Shown: piece after piece, positions 26,367-34,705 of the stretch
How the letters are laid out: the number at the start of each line of letters is the position of its first letter
How positions within the stretch are numbered: position 1 is the stretch's first letter
From: Candidatus Gastranaerophilales bacterium
GTDB lineage: Bacteria > Cyanobacteriota > Vampirovibrionia > Gastranaerophilales > Gastranaerophilaceae
Length of the DNA: 64,000 nucleotides
Assembly (NCBI GenBank): GCA_944323725.1
Contig: CALUTP010000015.1
Location: 53,585-117,584 of the forward strand
Direction: 5' to 3'
The notes under the pieces: generated by a model
The model's input: only the letters and a program-made list of their open reading frames with translations
Database searches by the model: none
Told to the model about the DNA's origin: nothing
Made by a program: the position numbers and the translations under genes

Positions 26367-27027
26367 TTTTTTCTACTCTTGAGTCAGTTTTTATTTTAGC
26401 AGATTTGTCCAGATTGATAGTGTATTTATTTAAGTATTCTATTGATGAACAGACATTGCAGGAATTTGATTTTTTGAACCAATAGGGCTGTATTTCAAAT
26501 ATATCTTGATTTTTTTTAGTCGGAATGTAATTTTACGTCCAGATTGATTTGTACGGATAGATTGATATTTTTGAAAAGCCCGCTTTGTGTGGGCTTTTTC
26601 AGGTCGGAATTTTAAGTATTCAAAAAAATCAAACTGCCGAACTGGACTTTTTTCGGACTGTACGGATAGATTGAGATTTTCTTAATATAGCTGATGATAT
26701 TTTAAAGTCCGATTTGTATTCTGAACCATTCAAGTTGCTTTACCATATTTACCTAATAACACTAAATTATTGCCGTTGGAAGCTGCTTGATTATAAAAAA
26801 TCAAACTGGACAAAATTGGACTTTATTAGGATTTGGATTTACAAAGAATACTTTTAAATTAGCCTGTAAGTTACCAAGATCAAAGAATTTTTATAGTTCG
26901 ATTAATGTCTAATTTGTTGTTATGCTGAAAGATTTTTATTATCAATATTAATATATAACTACTATCATTATTTTTGTATTATTATTTTTAAAGATTAAAG
27001 TAAAAATTTATTGTGAGTATATAATGT
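26367..27027. repeat. Gene-free region with degenerate direct repeats downstream of tRNA-Phe
   Basis: No convincing gene is seen in these 660 bases. Exact repeats are GTCCAGATTGAT (26407-26418, 26537-26548), TTTAAGTATTC (26429-26439, 26611-26621), GTACGGATAGATTGA (26551-26565, 26660-26674) and AAAAAATCAAACTG (26623-26636, 26795-26808). TTTGATTTTTTGAA at 26465-26478 is an inverted partner of the last. The spacings (130, 182, 109, 172 bases) are irregular, which suggests rearranged, decaying copies of one element. Its place right after a tRNA gene is a common integration site, but no integrase or matching attachment repeat is visible. Confidence 0.6.
26574..26598. terminator. Perfect hairpin with A and T flanks, terminator-like
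   Basis: The arms AAAAGCCC (26574-26581) and GGGCTTTT (26591-26598) enclose a 9-base loop. The A-rich start and T-rich end would allow termination in either direction. It may serve the tRNA transcript or be part of the repeat element around it. Confidence 0.6.
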
Positions 27028-27987
27028 ATGTTGAAAGATTTATTAGATGAAAAAAAGTGTTTTAAGTTAGTTTGTGGCGCCGGAAATGAAGACGCTGAAG
27101 AAGTTGAAAAATTAGTTACAATTTATTCCTTAGCTGGTTGTAATTTCTTTGATTTATGTGCAAAACCAGAAATAGTTGATGCTGCAAAAAGAGGGCTAAT
27201 ACGTGCTGGAATAACTCAAGATAGATATCTTTGTGTAAGTGTTGGTATTGATGGTGATCCCCATATTACAAAGGCTGTCATTGATCAAGAAAGTTGTGTA
27301 AGATGTGGAAAGTGTATATCAATTTGTCCTCATGATGCTATTATTGAGTTAGATAAATATAAGGTCAAGAAAAAACGTTGTATTGGTTGCTCACAGTGTG
27401 CAATTAATTGTCCAAAGCATGCGATTCAAATGGTAAGTCAATTGCAGGATTATAATGAAGTTTTGCCAAAACTTATAGAAAAAGGCATTGATTGTATTGA
27501 GTTTCATGCAATTTCAACTGATGAAAAGGATGTTATGGAAAAATGGACTCAAATAAATGGCCTTTTTGAGGGGATGTTATGTATTTCATTAGATCGGTCA
27601 GAGCTTGGTGATAAGAGATTAAAAGAGCGAGTAGAGAAGATGCTTTCTATTCGTAAACCTTTTACGACAATTATTCAGGCTGACGGCATAGCAATGAGTG
27701 GAAATGATGATCAATATGGAACAACCCTTCAAGCAATTGCTACTGCACAATTGTTTCAAAATGCCAATATGTCTGCATATATAATGATGTCTGGGGGAAC
27801 TAATAAAAAATCTATGGAACTGGCTTCATTATGTGATGTGCACCCTCATTGTCTTGCAGTTGGATCTTTTGCAAGAAAAATTGTAAAAGAGTATTTGCTA
27901 TCAGATGATTTATTTAATAATTCACGGAAAATGGCTGAAGCAGTTGAAATTGCAAAATCTCTTGTTAATATTATTGTGAAGGATTGA
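27028..27987 (+). CDS. ldpA: LdpA-like iron-sulfur protein
   Basis: The protein has 319 residues. Two 4Fe-4S ferredoxin motifs lie at residues 90-101 (CVRCGKCISICP) and 118-129 (CIGCSQCAINCP), after an N-terminal domain containing further cysteines (VCGAGNEDAEEVE, AGCNFFDLCAKPE). The C-terminal domain (FTTIIQADGIAMSGNDDQYG, AYIMMSGGTNKKSMELASLC) is the LdpA C-domain. In Synechococcus LdpA senses redox state and feeds light input to the circadian clock. In a heterotrophic relative it presumably keeps a redox role, its clock role being unlikely (inference). The HAD phosphatase gene follows after 3 bases. The symbol is given by resemblance. Confidence 0.85.
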   Translation: MLKDLLDEKKCFKLVCGAGNEDAEEVEKLVTIYSLAGCNFFDLCAKPEIVDAAKRGLIRAGITQDRYLCVSVGIDGDPHITKAVIDQESCVRCGKCISICPHDAIIELDKYKVKKKRCIGCSQCAINCPKHAIQMVSQLQDYNEVLPKLIEKGIDCIEFHAISTDEKDVMEKWTQINGLFEGMLCISLDRSELGDKRLKERVEKMLSIRKPFTTIIQADGIAMSGNDDQYGTTLQAIATAQLFQNANMSAYIMMSGGTNKKSMELASLCDVHPHCLAVGSFARKIVKEYLLSDDLFNNSRKMAEAVEIAKSLVNIIVKD

Positions 27988-27990
27988 TTT

Positions 27991-28746
27991 ATGATTAATC
28001 TAGTTACGTCAGAATGGCATTTAGAAAATATTGATACTGTTTTATTCGATAAAGATGGAACTTTTATTGATTTGCACTACTTCTGGGGTAAAATGTCTGA
28101 ATTAAGAATAAATGCTATTATCAAAAAATATGGACTTGATTTGAGTTTATTTCCTGAATTATGCCTAAAGCTAGGATATGATGTTTTAAATTGCAGAATG
28201 TTATCTGATGGAATTACAGCTTTATATTCAAGACCAATTATAATTCAAATTTTTTCTAAGGACTTACGAGCATATGGTGTCGATGTTTCTGAAAATGATT
28301 TGGAAGTCATTTTTGATAGTGTAAATAATGCTTTTTATAACCAAATGGTTGAATATACTAAACCAATTGATTCTGCAATCAATTTTATAAAAAAATTACG
28401 TAGTAAAAATATTAAAACTGGTGTTGTAACTTCAGATTCTAAGGAGTCAACGTTGAAAACTCTTAGTCATTTTGGCTGGGTAAGTCTTTTTGATGTCGTA
28501 ATAGGACGGGAATCTACTATAGAAACTAAAGAAAGCGGAATACCTGTTAAAACTGCGCTGAAAATAATAAATGCTAATCCATTAAATACTGTTATGGTCG
28601 GGGATGCTCCTATGGATTATTTAGCTGCCAAAAATGGGGGAGTTGACAGAACTATTCTTGTTGCTACAGGGCAGATTTCTAGAGATTCTTTATTAGAAAC
28701 TTCAAAATTTGTTGTAAATTCTTTAAAGGAAATTGAAATTTTTTAA
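27991..28746 (+). CDS. HAD-superfamily phosphatase (phosphoglycolate-phosphatase-like)
   Basis: The protein has 251 residues. HAD motif I is LFDKDGTFIDL (Asp20 nucleophile, Asp22 acid/base), motif II is GVVTSDSKE, the motif III lysine is in the KESGIPVKTALK region, and motif IV is VMVGDAPMDYLAAKNGG. A helical cap lies between motifs I and II. It should hydrolyse a small phosphate ester. The cap type fits the Gph/PGP class, but the substrate cannot be read from the sequence. It starts 3 bases after ldpA and shares its operon, a link worth noting since neither has a known joint role. Confidence 0.85.
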   Translation: MINLVTSEWHLENIDTVLFDKDGTFIDLHYFWGKMSELRINAIIKKYGLDLSLFPELCLKLGYDVLNCRMLSDGITALYSRPIIIQIFSKDLRAYGVDVSENDLEVIFDSVNNAFYNQMVEYTKPIDSAINFIKKLRSKNIKTGVVTSDSKESTLKTLSHFGWVSLFDVVIGRESTIETKESGIPVKTALKIINANPLNTVMVGDAPMDYLAAKNGGVDRTILVATGQISRDSLLETSKFVVNSLKEIEIF

Positions 28747-28749
28747 TAG

Positions 28750-29394
28750 TTATTTAAATTTGATTATATTTTCAAGATTCACAGATTTTTCATCTAATAT
28801 TTTTTGATAAGTAAATTTTTCTTTAAGTTTTTCAACCTGTTTTGATATTTCTTTTTTGTCGATAAACATGTGATTTGTGTCATATTCATTTTCATATTCA
28901 AATCCAAACCTAAAATAAAACGTATCTGAGGCAAATGCTGGTGTTAGGTTTATTTCTCTTTTATTTATATGTTTGCAAAAAAGATGATTTATCAACATGC
29001 TGCCTCCATTTTTAACTTTTTGCAGATTTTGATTTTTCCAAGTTGCTAAGTATGCTAGGTGTGCTAAGGTGTCTTTTTCATAGGTGAAAACTGTAAGAAT
29101 TCCGAACGGTTTATTATCTTTAACAGCTATGGCAGTTTCATCTGCTCGTGAGATTGAAGAAAATGCATTTTTGATAAAGTTTTTTATATTTTTTGTTTGA
29201 ATTGGCATTCTTTCGTCATTTGAGTAACGCAAATTTTCCCATAATTTGTTGCAAAAGTTATTATCTTTATTTTTATCAATTGAATATATAAAAGTATCAG
29301 AAATATTATCATCATATGAATGGATTCTTGCAACTTTTAAAGCTTTAAATTGTGGGGTATATGTTTTATTGTATTTTGTATTTTGTATTTTCAT
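28750..29394 (-). CDS. GNAT-type acetyltransferase-like protein
   Basis: The protein has 214 residues. The central region reads like a GNAT fold: DETAIAVKDNKPFGILTVFT (strands 2-4), LAHLAYLATWKNQNLQKVKN followed by GGSMLINHLFCKH in the position of the acetyl-CoA pyrophosphate loop and helix 3, then TPAFASDTFYFRFGFEYENE, matching the usual A..FY...GF motif. The canonical Q/R-x-x-G-x-G/A loop is loose here, so activity is uncertain. The N-terminus (MKIQNTKYNKTYTPQFKALK) has the lineage-type MKI...F pattern. It is convergent with the HAD gene, 3 bases apart. Confidence 0.65.
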   Translation of the reverse strand: MKIQNTKYNKTYTPQFKALKVARIHSYDDNISDTFIYSIDKNKDNNFCNKLWENLRYSNDERMPIQTKNIKNFIKNAFSSISRADETAIAVKDNKPFGILTVFTYEKDTLAHLAYLATWKNQNLQKVKNGGSMLINHLFCKHINKREINLTPAFASDTFYFRFGFEYENEYDTNHMFIDKKEISKQVEKLKEKFTYQKILDEKSVNLENIIKFK

Positions 29395-29459
29395 ATGCTA
29401 TTCAATAATAACATAAAATATTTTAAATTTTATTTTGTAAAGTTAAGGGATTTTAATAT

Positions 29460-29487
29460 TTGAAAAATAGCCTGTTTACGTTATTAT
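29460..29487 (+). promoter_or_regulatory. Promoter of the TolC-like gene, predicted leaderless
   Basis: TTGAAA (29460-29465) and TATTAT (29482-29487, overlapping TATAAA) are 16 bases apart. The ATG at 29497 lies about where transcription should start, and no ribosome site precedes it. Confidence 0.5.
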
Positions 29488-29496
29488 AAATATTGT

Positions 29497-30780
29497 ATGA
29501 AAAGATTTTTTTTGATTTTATTCTTTATAATAAGTATATGTACCCCGATGTATGCAGCAGATTCAAGTCAATTGGCACATTCTGAAACTGACAGGTACAA
29601 AATTACCCTTGAAGAAGCTATAAATATGGCATTAGAAGGGAATATTGAACTACAGGAACAAAGAAAAAATCTTGGTATTTCGCAATATAACGTAAAAAAA
29701 GCATCTGCATTCAGAAACCCCCAATTTCAGTCTAATTTGCTTATTGGTCCAATAGCTAGAGGAAACTCCAGTCAGATTGGCTTAATGTTACCTGTTGAAA
29801 TTACAAAACGAGGCGAAAGAAAAAAAGCAGCACTGGCAGAGCTTGCATATACTCAAAATAAAATTAAAGATTATGAGTTTAAATTAAAACTTCGAGTACG
29901 TACTTCATATTTCAATTTGTTAGTTGCAAAATCTGAATTAAAAATTTTAGAAGAGCGAAAAGAATTGCTTGAAGATTTATTAGATATAACTAAAAAACGC
30001 TCCAAATCAGCCCCAAATTACGAAATTGATGTTTTGCAGGCTGACATGAGATTAAAAAAATTGCTTGTTCAAATTAATCGAGTCCAAGCTGATATAAGAA
30101 CTGCTCAGTATAATTTTAATAAAGTTTTAAACTTAGCGAATAATTTAACACTTTATGATTCGAAAGAAGATTCTGTTTTTGGACAAGAATTTTTTACCAA
30201 GTTAGATTTACCAAATTATGATGCCTTAGAAGATATGGCATTCCAGAATCGATATGATATAAAAATGGCTGAGGCAAAGATTATTAAGGCAAAAAAAGAT
30301 CTAGCTGTGATTGTAAAGCAGCGTATCCCAGACCTTTATGTATCCGGCGGGTACGCATTTGCTCATGATGGGACATCTGGAGCTTATGTCGGAGCTGGAA
30401 TTGATATACCTGCTTTTTACTTGTACACTCCAGAAATTAAAAGTGCGAAGTTAGAATTCGATAAAGCTCAATTAGAGTATAATTCTATAATAAATATTAC
30501 AAAAAATGTAATTCATACAAATCATGATAAATTTGTTATGGCTCAAGAGAATGTAGAGCATTATAAAGATATTCTCGATGAGTCAACTAGAATTCTTAAT
30601 CTTTCAAAACAACGTTATAAGAAAGGTGAGACTTCTTTAACTAATTTAATAGTTGTGGAACATTCTCATCAAGAATTGTTAAATGAGTTTTTGGAGGCTA
30701 TGAAAGTCTATTATAACTCCTATATGGCTTTGCTTCAAGAACTTGGTATGGATAATTTTACCATTGATATTGATTTATAA
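29497..30780 (+). CDS. TolC-family outer-membrane efflux protein
   Basis: The protein has 427 residues with a signal peptide (KRFFLILFFIISICTPMYAA, cleavage near residue 22). The mature part is a duplicated TolC/CusC fold: LEEAINMALEGNIELQEQRK opens the first half, the helical barrel heptads run to about residue 215, and a second half starts at NYDALEDMAFQNRYDIKMAE. The motif FRNPQFQSNLLIGP is typical of the metal/RND-type branch. TolC proteins form the outer-membrane channel of efflux pumps or type I secretion, supporting a diderm envelope. No membrane-fusion or inner-membrane pump gene is adjacent, so it probably serves pumps encoded elsewhere. Confidence 0.9.
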   Translation: MKRFFLILFFIISICTPMYAADSSQLAHSETDRYKITLEEAINMALEGNIELQEQRKNLGISQYNVKKASAFRNPQFQSNLLIGPIARGNSSQIGLMLPVEITKRGERKKAALAELAYTQNKIKDYEFKLKLRVRTSYFNLLVAKSELKILEERKELLEDLLDITKKRSKSAPNYEIDVLQADMRLKKLLVQINRVQADIRTAQYNFNKVLNLANNLTLYDSKEDSVFGQEFFTKLDLPNYDALEDMAFQNRYDIKMAEAKIIKAKKDLAVIVKQRIPDLYVSGGYAFAHDGTSGAYVGAGIDIPAFYLYTPEIKSAKLEFDKAQLEYNSIINITKNVIHTNHDKFVMAQENVEHYKDILDESTRILNLSKQRYKKGETSLTNLIVVEHSHQELLNEFLEAMKVYYNSYMALLQELGMDNFTIDIDL

Positions 30781-30841
30781 TTTTAGAGCGCAATTTTTTT
30801 TATAATATTACTTTATATATATAAGGGGATATTATAATTTT

Positions 30842-31720
30842 ATGGGAAATAATTTTGTTAACCTTGACTTGGTTAGACTGTCTCAAAAAGCTTTACCATG
30901 TGCGAAAATATATGATAAAGATAAAAATGGAACTCTTGAAGAAAAGGAATATCATGAGTTTATAAATATGTGGGATAAGGAAAATAAGGGTAAAAGTCCA
31001 CTTTTAATGCAATTACATATTAATACATTAAATGAAAATGCTAAAGCTCTTGCTCAACAGTGTGATAGTGATGAATATAAAGGAGTTTTAACTGAAGCAG
31101 AAATAGAAAAATTTATTGAGCTTTGTGAAAAACATGATATAAAAAATCCATTTAAAAAAGGAACTTCTTTAAAAGCGGTTTTAACTGGGGATACTTCAGA
31201 AGTAATTACTACTAATAAAGAATTTAAGGAAAAATCAAAAGACTTTTTTAGTAATTATTTTGTTAAACTTGCTCTTTTTACTAACTGGTTAAAGCTTGAT
31301 GCTATATCATATAAAGGTTCTGATAAATTTTTTCATGCAGTGGGAAATTATGAAGCTATGGTTGCTGGCGCTGAGGAATCTGTAAAAGAAGTTTGTGCAG
31401 GTCAAGATAAAGATAAAAGAGAAAATTCAAAACGTCCTGAAGTAGACTATACAGAGGACTTATATGCAAATTGGCTAGGCAGAGAGTTCTATAAAATGTA
31501 TCCAGATAAAAATCCGCATGACCTTTTTGCTCCGCTTGCTCCTGTTGGTTTTGATATCGAAAAAAGTAAACAATCTCCTGCTAAAATACTTTATGATAAT
31601 GCAAAAAAAGAAGATGGCTGGTTAAAGGACAAAATTAAACAGTATTTAAATTATTTCAAATTAGACTATGTAAGAGTTCGCTTTATTAAAGAAATTTCAG
31701 GGATTTTGTTGTCTGATTAA
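30842..31720 (+). CDS. EF-hand protein with serum-amyloid-A-like segment
   Basis: The protein has 292 residues and no signal peptide. A canonical 12-residue calcium loop DKDKNGTLEEKE occupies residues 25-36, and a second, one-residue-longer and degenerate loop (DSDEYKGVLTEAE) follows near residue 76. At about 159-235 the sequence DKFFHAVGNYEA, then YANWLGREFYKMYPDKNPHD, tracks the vertebrate SAA pattern DKYFHARGNYDA...ANEWGR..KDPNHF. Related H/N/G-R motifs also occur in small bacterial toxin-like domains (DUF6973 type). The start has AGGGG about 14 bases upstream, a loose fit. The function is unknown; a calcium-responsive exported or toxin-like protein is conceivable. Confidence 0.6.
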   Translation: MGNNFVNLDLVRLSQKALPCAKIYDKDKNGTLEEKEYHEFINMWDKENKGKSPLLMQLHINTLNENAKALAQQCDSDEYKGVLTEAEIEKFIELCEKHDIKNPFKKGTSLKAVLTGDTSEVITTNKEFKEKSKDFFSNYFVKLALFTNWLKLDAISYKGSDKFFHAVGNYEAMVAGAEESVKEVCAGQDKDKRENSKRPEVDYTEDLYANWLGREFYKMYPDKNPHDLFAPLAPVGFDIEKSKQSPAKILYDNAKKEDGWLKDKIKQYLNYFKLDYVRVRFIKEISGILLSD

Positions 31721-31811
31721 ATGACTTTTGTTAAAGTCTTTATTATGTGTTATAATTATTAAAATTAATCCTGTGATTAAGTTATTAATTTGTATTTTGA
31801 AAGAGGGACTG

Positions 31812-32822
31812 ATGCGTTTAAAAAATAATTTGTTAAGAGCATTAAATAATGAATTAGTTATTGTATTTGCTTTTGGACTTTTTACAACTTTTGTACTTTA
31901 TCTAATATATACATCTAATGTTCAAGAACAAAATTATTCTTTAATTAACTTTTTTTCGTGGATGGCAGAATCTATCCATTCATTATTAATTTATAGTGAT
32001 TTTAAATCTAAAATTTTAATAGCCTTATTTTGTATCTTGTTGCCGCTAGGAGTTTATCTTTGTTGTATTGCGTATATTATCAAGTATATTATTGCAGTAA
32101 AAAAATTATCTGAAGGTGTGTATATTAAATTTGTAAATTTGCTTTCAGATAAAATTTGTTTTAATTATAACAAGTCATCCTATGATTTTGTTTGTAGTTT
32201 TAATAAAATAAAAAATTTAGACATGGAAATTTCAATATCAAAAATGAATGTGTATTCTAATACGCTATTAACAGGTAGTGGTTACATTATTAATAATATA
32301 ATTTTCAAATTTATCAAATTTGATAATTCTGAATTATCAGTGTGTGTAACACCGTTCCCTTTTTATGTGACATCTTTTATATTTTCTATAATAGATTATT
32401 GTAAGAAAAACGGTATTTACTTGACATATAAATTTGTTCATATGGATGGTAAGATAAGTCCTATTACTGAGGAAATGCAAAAACAAATAGATAATTATAA
32501 AAATTATGGAAGGCCAAAATTAACTGAAAATGAAAAATTAATTCTGGTTGTATTTTCAGGATTGCTTTATTTATTGGGTATTGGCTTAATTCTTTATTTT
32601 AAAAATAATGTTGTTAATTTCCCAGAAGATTTCGGATTGATTATATTTTTAATGCCAATTTTTTGTTCCCTTGTTATGGATATTTTTTATATTATAGACA
32701 AAATTCAAAATCAATTTAAAAATAGTGAAATAAATAATATATTAGAAAAATATTATGAGCTATTTTCATTTATAAAAATTTTATTAGCTATTTGTATTAT
32801 TGCATTTTGTTTTATACAGTAA
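31812..32822 (+). CDS. Polytopic membrane protein of unknown function
   Basis: The protein has 336 residues from ATG 31812, which follows GAGGG; the open frame extends upstream to 31728, but nothing there supports translation. Two membrane segments lie at about residues 16-36 and 66-95, a cytoplasmic or periplasmic domain of about 150 residues in the middle (KMNVYSNTLLTGSGYIINNI), and three more segments near the C-terminus (LILVVFSGLLYLLGIGLILY and two after it). Codon use is strongly AT-biased. No motif is recognised. It precedes the polysaccharide locus but lies on the opposite strand from rfbG, with which it converges. Confidence 0.65.
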   Translation: MRLKNNLLRALNNELVIVFAFGLFTTFVLYLIYTSNVQEQNYSLINFFSWMAESIHSLLIYSDFKSKILIALFCILLPLGVYLCCIAYIIKYIIAVKKLSEGVYIKFVNLLSDKICFNYNKSSYDFVCSFNKIKNLDMEISISKMNVYSNTLLTGSGYIINNIIFKFIKFDNSELSVCVTPFPFYVTSFIFSIIDYCKKNGIYLTYKFVHMDGKISPITEEMQKQIDNYKNYGRPKLTENEKLILVVFSGLLYLLGIGLILYFKNNVVNFPEDFGLIIFLMPIFCSLVMDIFYIIDKIQNQFKNSEINNILEKYYELFSFIKILLAICIIAFCFIQ

Positions 32823-32871
32823 ATAAAAAATATAAATAGTTATTATTAAAAATTCAAAATTTACTTCAAAA

Positions 32872-33918
32872 CTACATATATTCTTCAATTTGTTTTGAGG
32901 TAAAGATTTTCATATCTGTATTACTATAATAATTTTTATACCAAGATATAGTTTTTTCGATTGCTTGTTCTGCATTATATTTTGGATGCCAGTTTAATTC
33001 AGTTTTAGCTTTTGTTATATCAAGCATTAAAAGACAAGCTTCATGAAAATTTGTATCAGGTTTTATCACAACGTTTCCTTGTCCATAATACTTGATTACA
33101 AGTTTAACTATGTCTTCTACGGTTAGAACAGAAGTATTTTCTGGGCCAAAGTTATATCCTTGTGCAAATTCTTTATTTCCATTTAGCAGCTGTTCTCCTA
33201 GTGCTAAATATCCGGATAAAGGCTCTAATACATGTTGCCATGGTCTTACTGATTTCGGACTTCGAATAATAATCTCTTTATCAGTTGTTATTGCTTTAAT
33301 ACAATCTGGTACAAGCCTATCATTTGACCAGTCACCTCCGCCTATTACATTTCCGGCTCTTACTGTTGCAAGCAAAAATCCATTTTCTTTTAAAAATGAA
33401 TTCCTATATGAAGCTGATAAAATTTCAGAGCAGGCTTTTGATGATGAATACATATCATAACCGCCCATTTTATCAGTTTCTTTATAAGCGTAATCTTTTT
33501 CTATATTTTCATAACATTTATCTGTTGTAATATTTACAAAAGCTTTTATTGATTTACATTTTCTTGCTGCTTCTAGGACATTTAAAGTACCAATTACATT
33601 AGTTTCATAGGTATTTACGGGATCAATATAGGATTGTCTGACCAAAGGCTGTGCTGCAAGATGAAATATTATGTCAGGTTGGAAGTCTCTGATTGATTTA
33701 TTTAATTTATCGCTATTAAGTATATTTCCGATTTCACTTTCAATAGTATTTTCTAAATCTAATATATTGTATAGAGATGGATTTGTATATGGTTCAAGAG
33801 CATAACCTTTAACTCTTGCACCAAGAATATTTAGCCAAAAAGCAAGCCAAGCACCCTTAAATCCAGTATGGCCACTGATAAATACTCTAGTCCCTTTGTA
33901 TGTATTAGGCTTAAACAT
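32872..33918 (-). CDS. rfbG: CDP-glucose 4,6-dehydratase
   Basis: The protein has 348 residues from ATG 33918, behind GGAAGGAAG; a longer frame to 33954 would lie wholly inside rfbF. It is an extended SDR: NAD loop FISGHTGFKGAWLAFWLN, catalytic tyrosine-lysine pair YSSSKACSE, NITTDKCYEN, and the RfbG motif RPWQHVLEPLSGYLALGEQL. It converts CDP-glucose to CDP-4-keto-6-deoxyglucose. Its ATG overlaps the rfbF stop by 8 bases, so the two steps are coupled. It is the last gene of a minus-strand group beginning at 37324. Confidence 0.95.
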   Translation of the reverse strand: MFKPNTYKGTRVFISGHTGFKGAWLAFWLNILGARVKGYALEPYTNPSLYNILDLENTIESEIGNILNSDKLNKSIRDFQPDIIFHLAAQPLVRQSYIDPVNTYETNVIGTLNVLEAARKCKSIKAFVNITTDKCYENIEKDYAYKETDKMGGYDMYSSSKACSEILSASYRNSFLKENGFLLATVRAGNVIGGGDWSNDRLVPDCIKAITTDKEIIIRSPKSVRPWQHVLEPLSGYLALGEQLLNGNKEFAQGYNFGPENTSVLTVEDIVKLVIKYYGQGNVVIKPDTNFHEACLLMLDITKAKTELNWHPKYNAEQAIEKTISWYKNYYSNTDMKIFTSKQIEEYM

Positions 33919-34705
33919 TTGCGTATTCTTCCTTCCATATAGCCCAAGGTGCATTCCCGGACATCCACATTTCGGTCAGCTCTTTTTTGTCTTTTAACGT
34001 ATCCATTGGCCGCCAGAAGTCTCTATGTTTATATGCATTTAATTGATTATCAAAAGCTAAGCTTTCAAGAGGTTCTCTTTCCAGTATACAATTTATGTCA
34101 TCTTCTAAATAGTTGAATATTTCAGGTTCGCATACAAAAAATCCACCATTTATCCAAGCTCCATCTCCTTGAGGTTTCTCTTTAAATGACAAAATATTTG
34201 AATTTTCATCAATATTTAAAGCTCCAAATTTTCCTTTTGGCTGAACTGCTGTCATTGTAACATATTTACCAGAGATTATATGATGATCGATTAATTTATT
34301 AATATTTACGTCAGCGACTCCATCTCCATATGTTAATAAGAATCTCTCATCTTGAAGATATTGTTTTGCTTTAGCAATTCGCCCTCCTGTCATTGTATCA
34401 GGTCCAGTATATAGCATAGTGACTCTCCAAGGTTCAGTTCTTGTAGTATGAAGCTCGACTGTATTTCTTGCTAAATCTACAGTTATATCAGAGTATCTTG
34501 TATAATAATTTATAAAATAATCTTTTATAATATGTGATTTATAGCCTGTAAGTATAATGAAATCATTGAACCCATAATATGAATATATTTTCATAATGTG
34601 CCATAAAATAGGTCTACCGCCTATTTCTACCATAGGTTTGGGCTTTAACTCTGTTTCTTCTGATAATCTAGTTCCTAGTCCACCTGCTAATATTACAACT
34701 TTCAT
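33911..34705 (-). CDS. rfbF: Glucose-1-phosphate cytidylyltransferase
   Basis: The protein has 264 residues, the family norm. The nucleotidyltransferase signature VILAGGLGTRLSEETELKPK is followed by PMVEIGGRPILWHIMKIYS, DFIILTGYKSHIIKDYF, the metal-binding YGDGVADVNI, and WINGGFFVCEPEIF. It makes CDP-glucose from glucose-1-phosphate and CTP and supplies RfbG. It overlaps the upstream glycosyltransferase gene by 4 bases (ATGA) and the downstream rfbG by 8, showing a tight operon. Confidence 0.96.
   Translation of the reverse strand: MKVVILAGGLGTRLSEETELKPKPMVEIGGRPILWHIMKIYSYYGFNDFIILTGYKSHIIKDYFINYYTRYSDITVDLARNTVELHTTRTEPWRVTMLYTGPDTMTGGRIAKAKQYLQDERFLLTYGDGVADVNINKLIDHHIISGKYVTMTAVQPKGKFGALNIDENSNILSFKEKPQGDGAWINGGFFVCEPEIFNYLEDDINCILEREPLESLAFDNQLNAYKHRDFWRPMDTLKDKKELTEMWMSGNAPWAIWKEEYANV

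Noticed and set aside
26400..26810. Possible CRISPR array in the repeat-rich region
   Set aside because: Each repeat occurs only twice, lengths are 11-15 bases, spacings vary from 109 to 182 bases, and no cas gene is present.
31728..31811. Upstream extension of the membrane protein at 31812
   Set aside because: There is no ribosome site before 31728, while GAGGG precedes ATG 31812.
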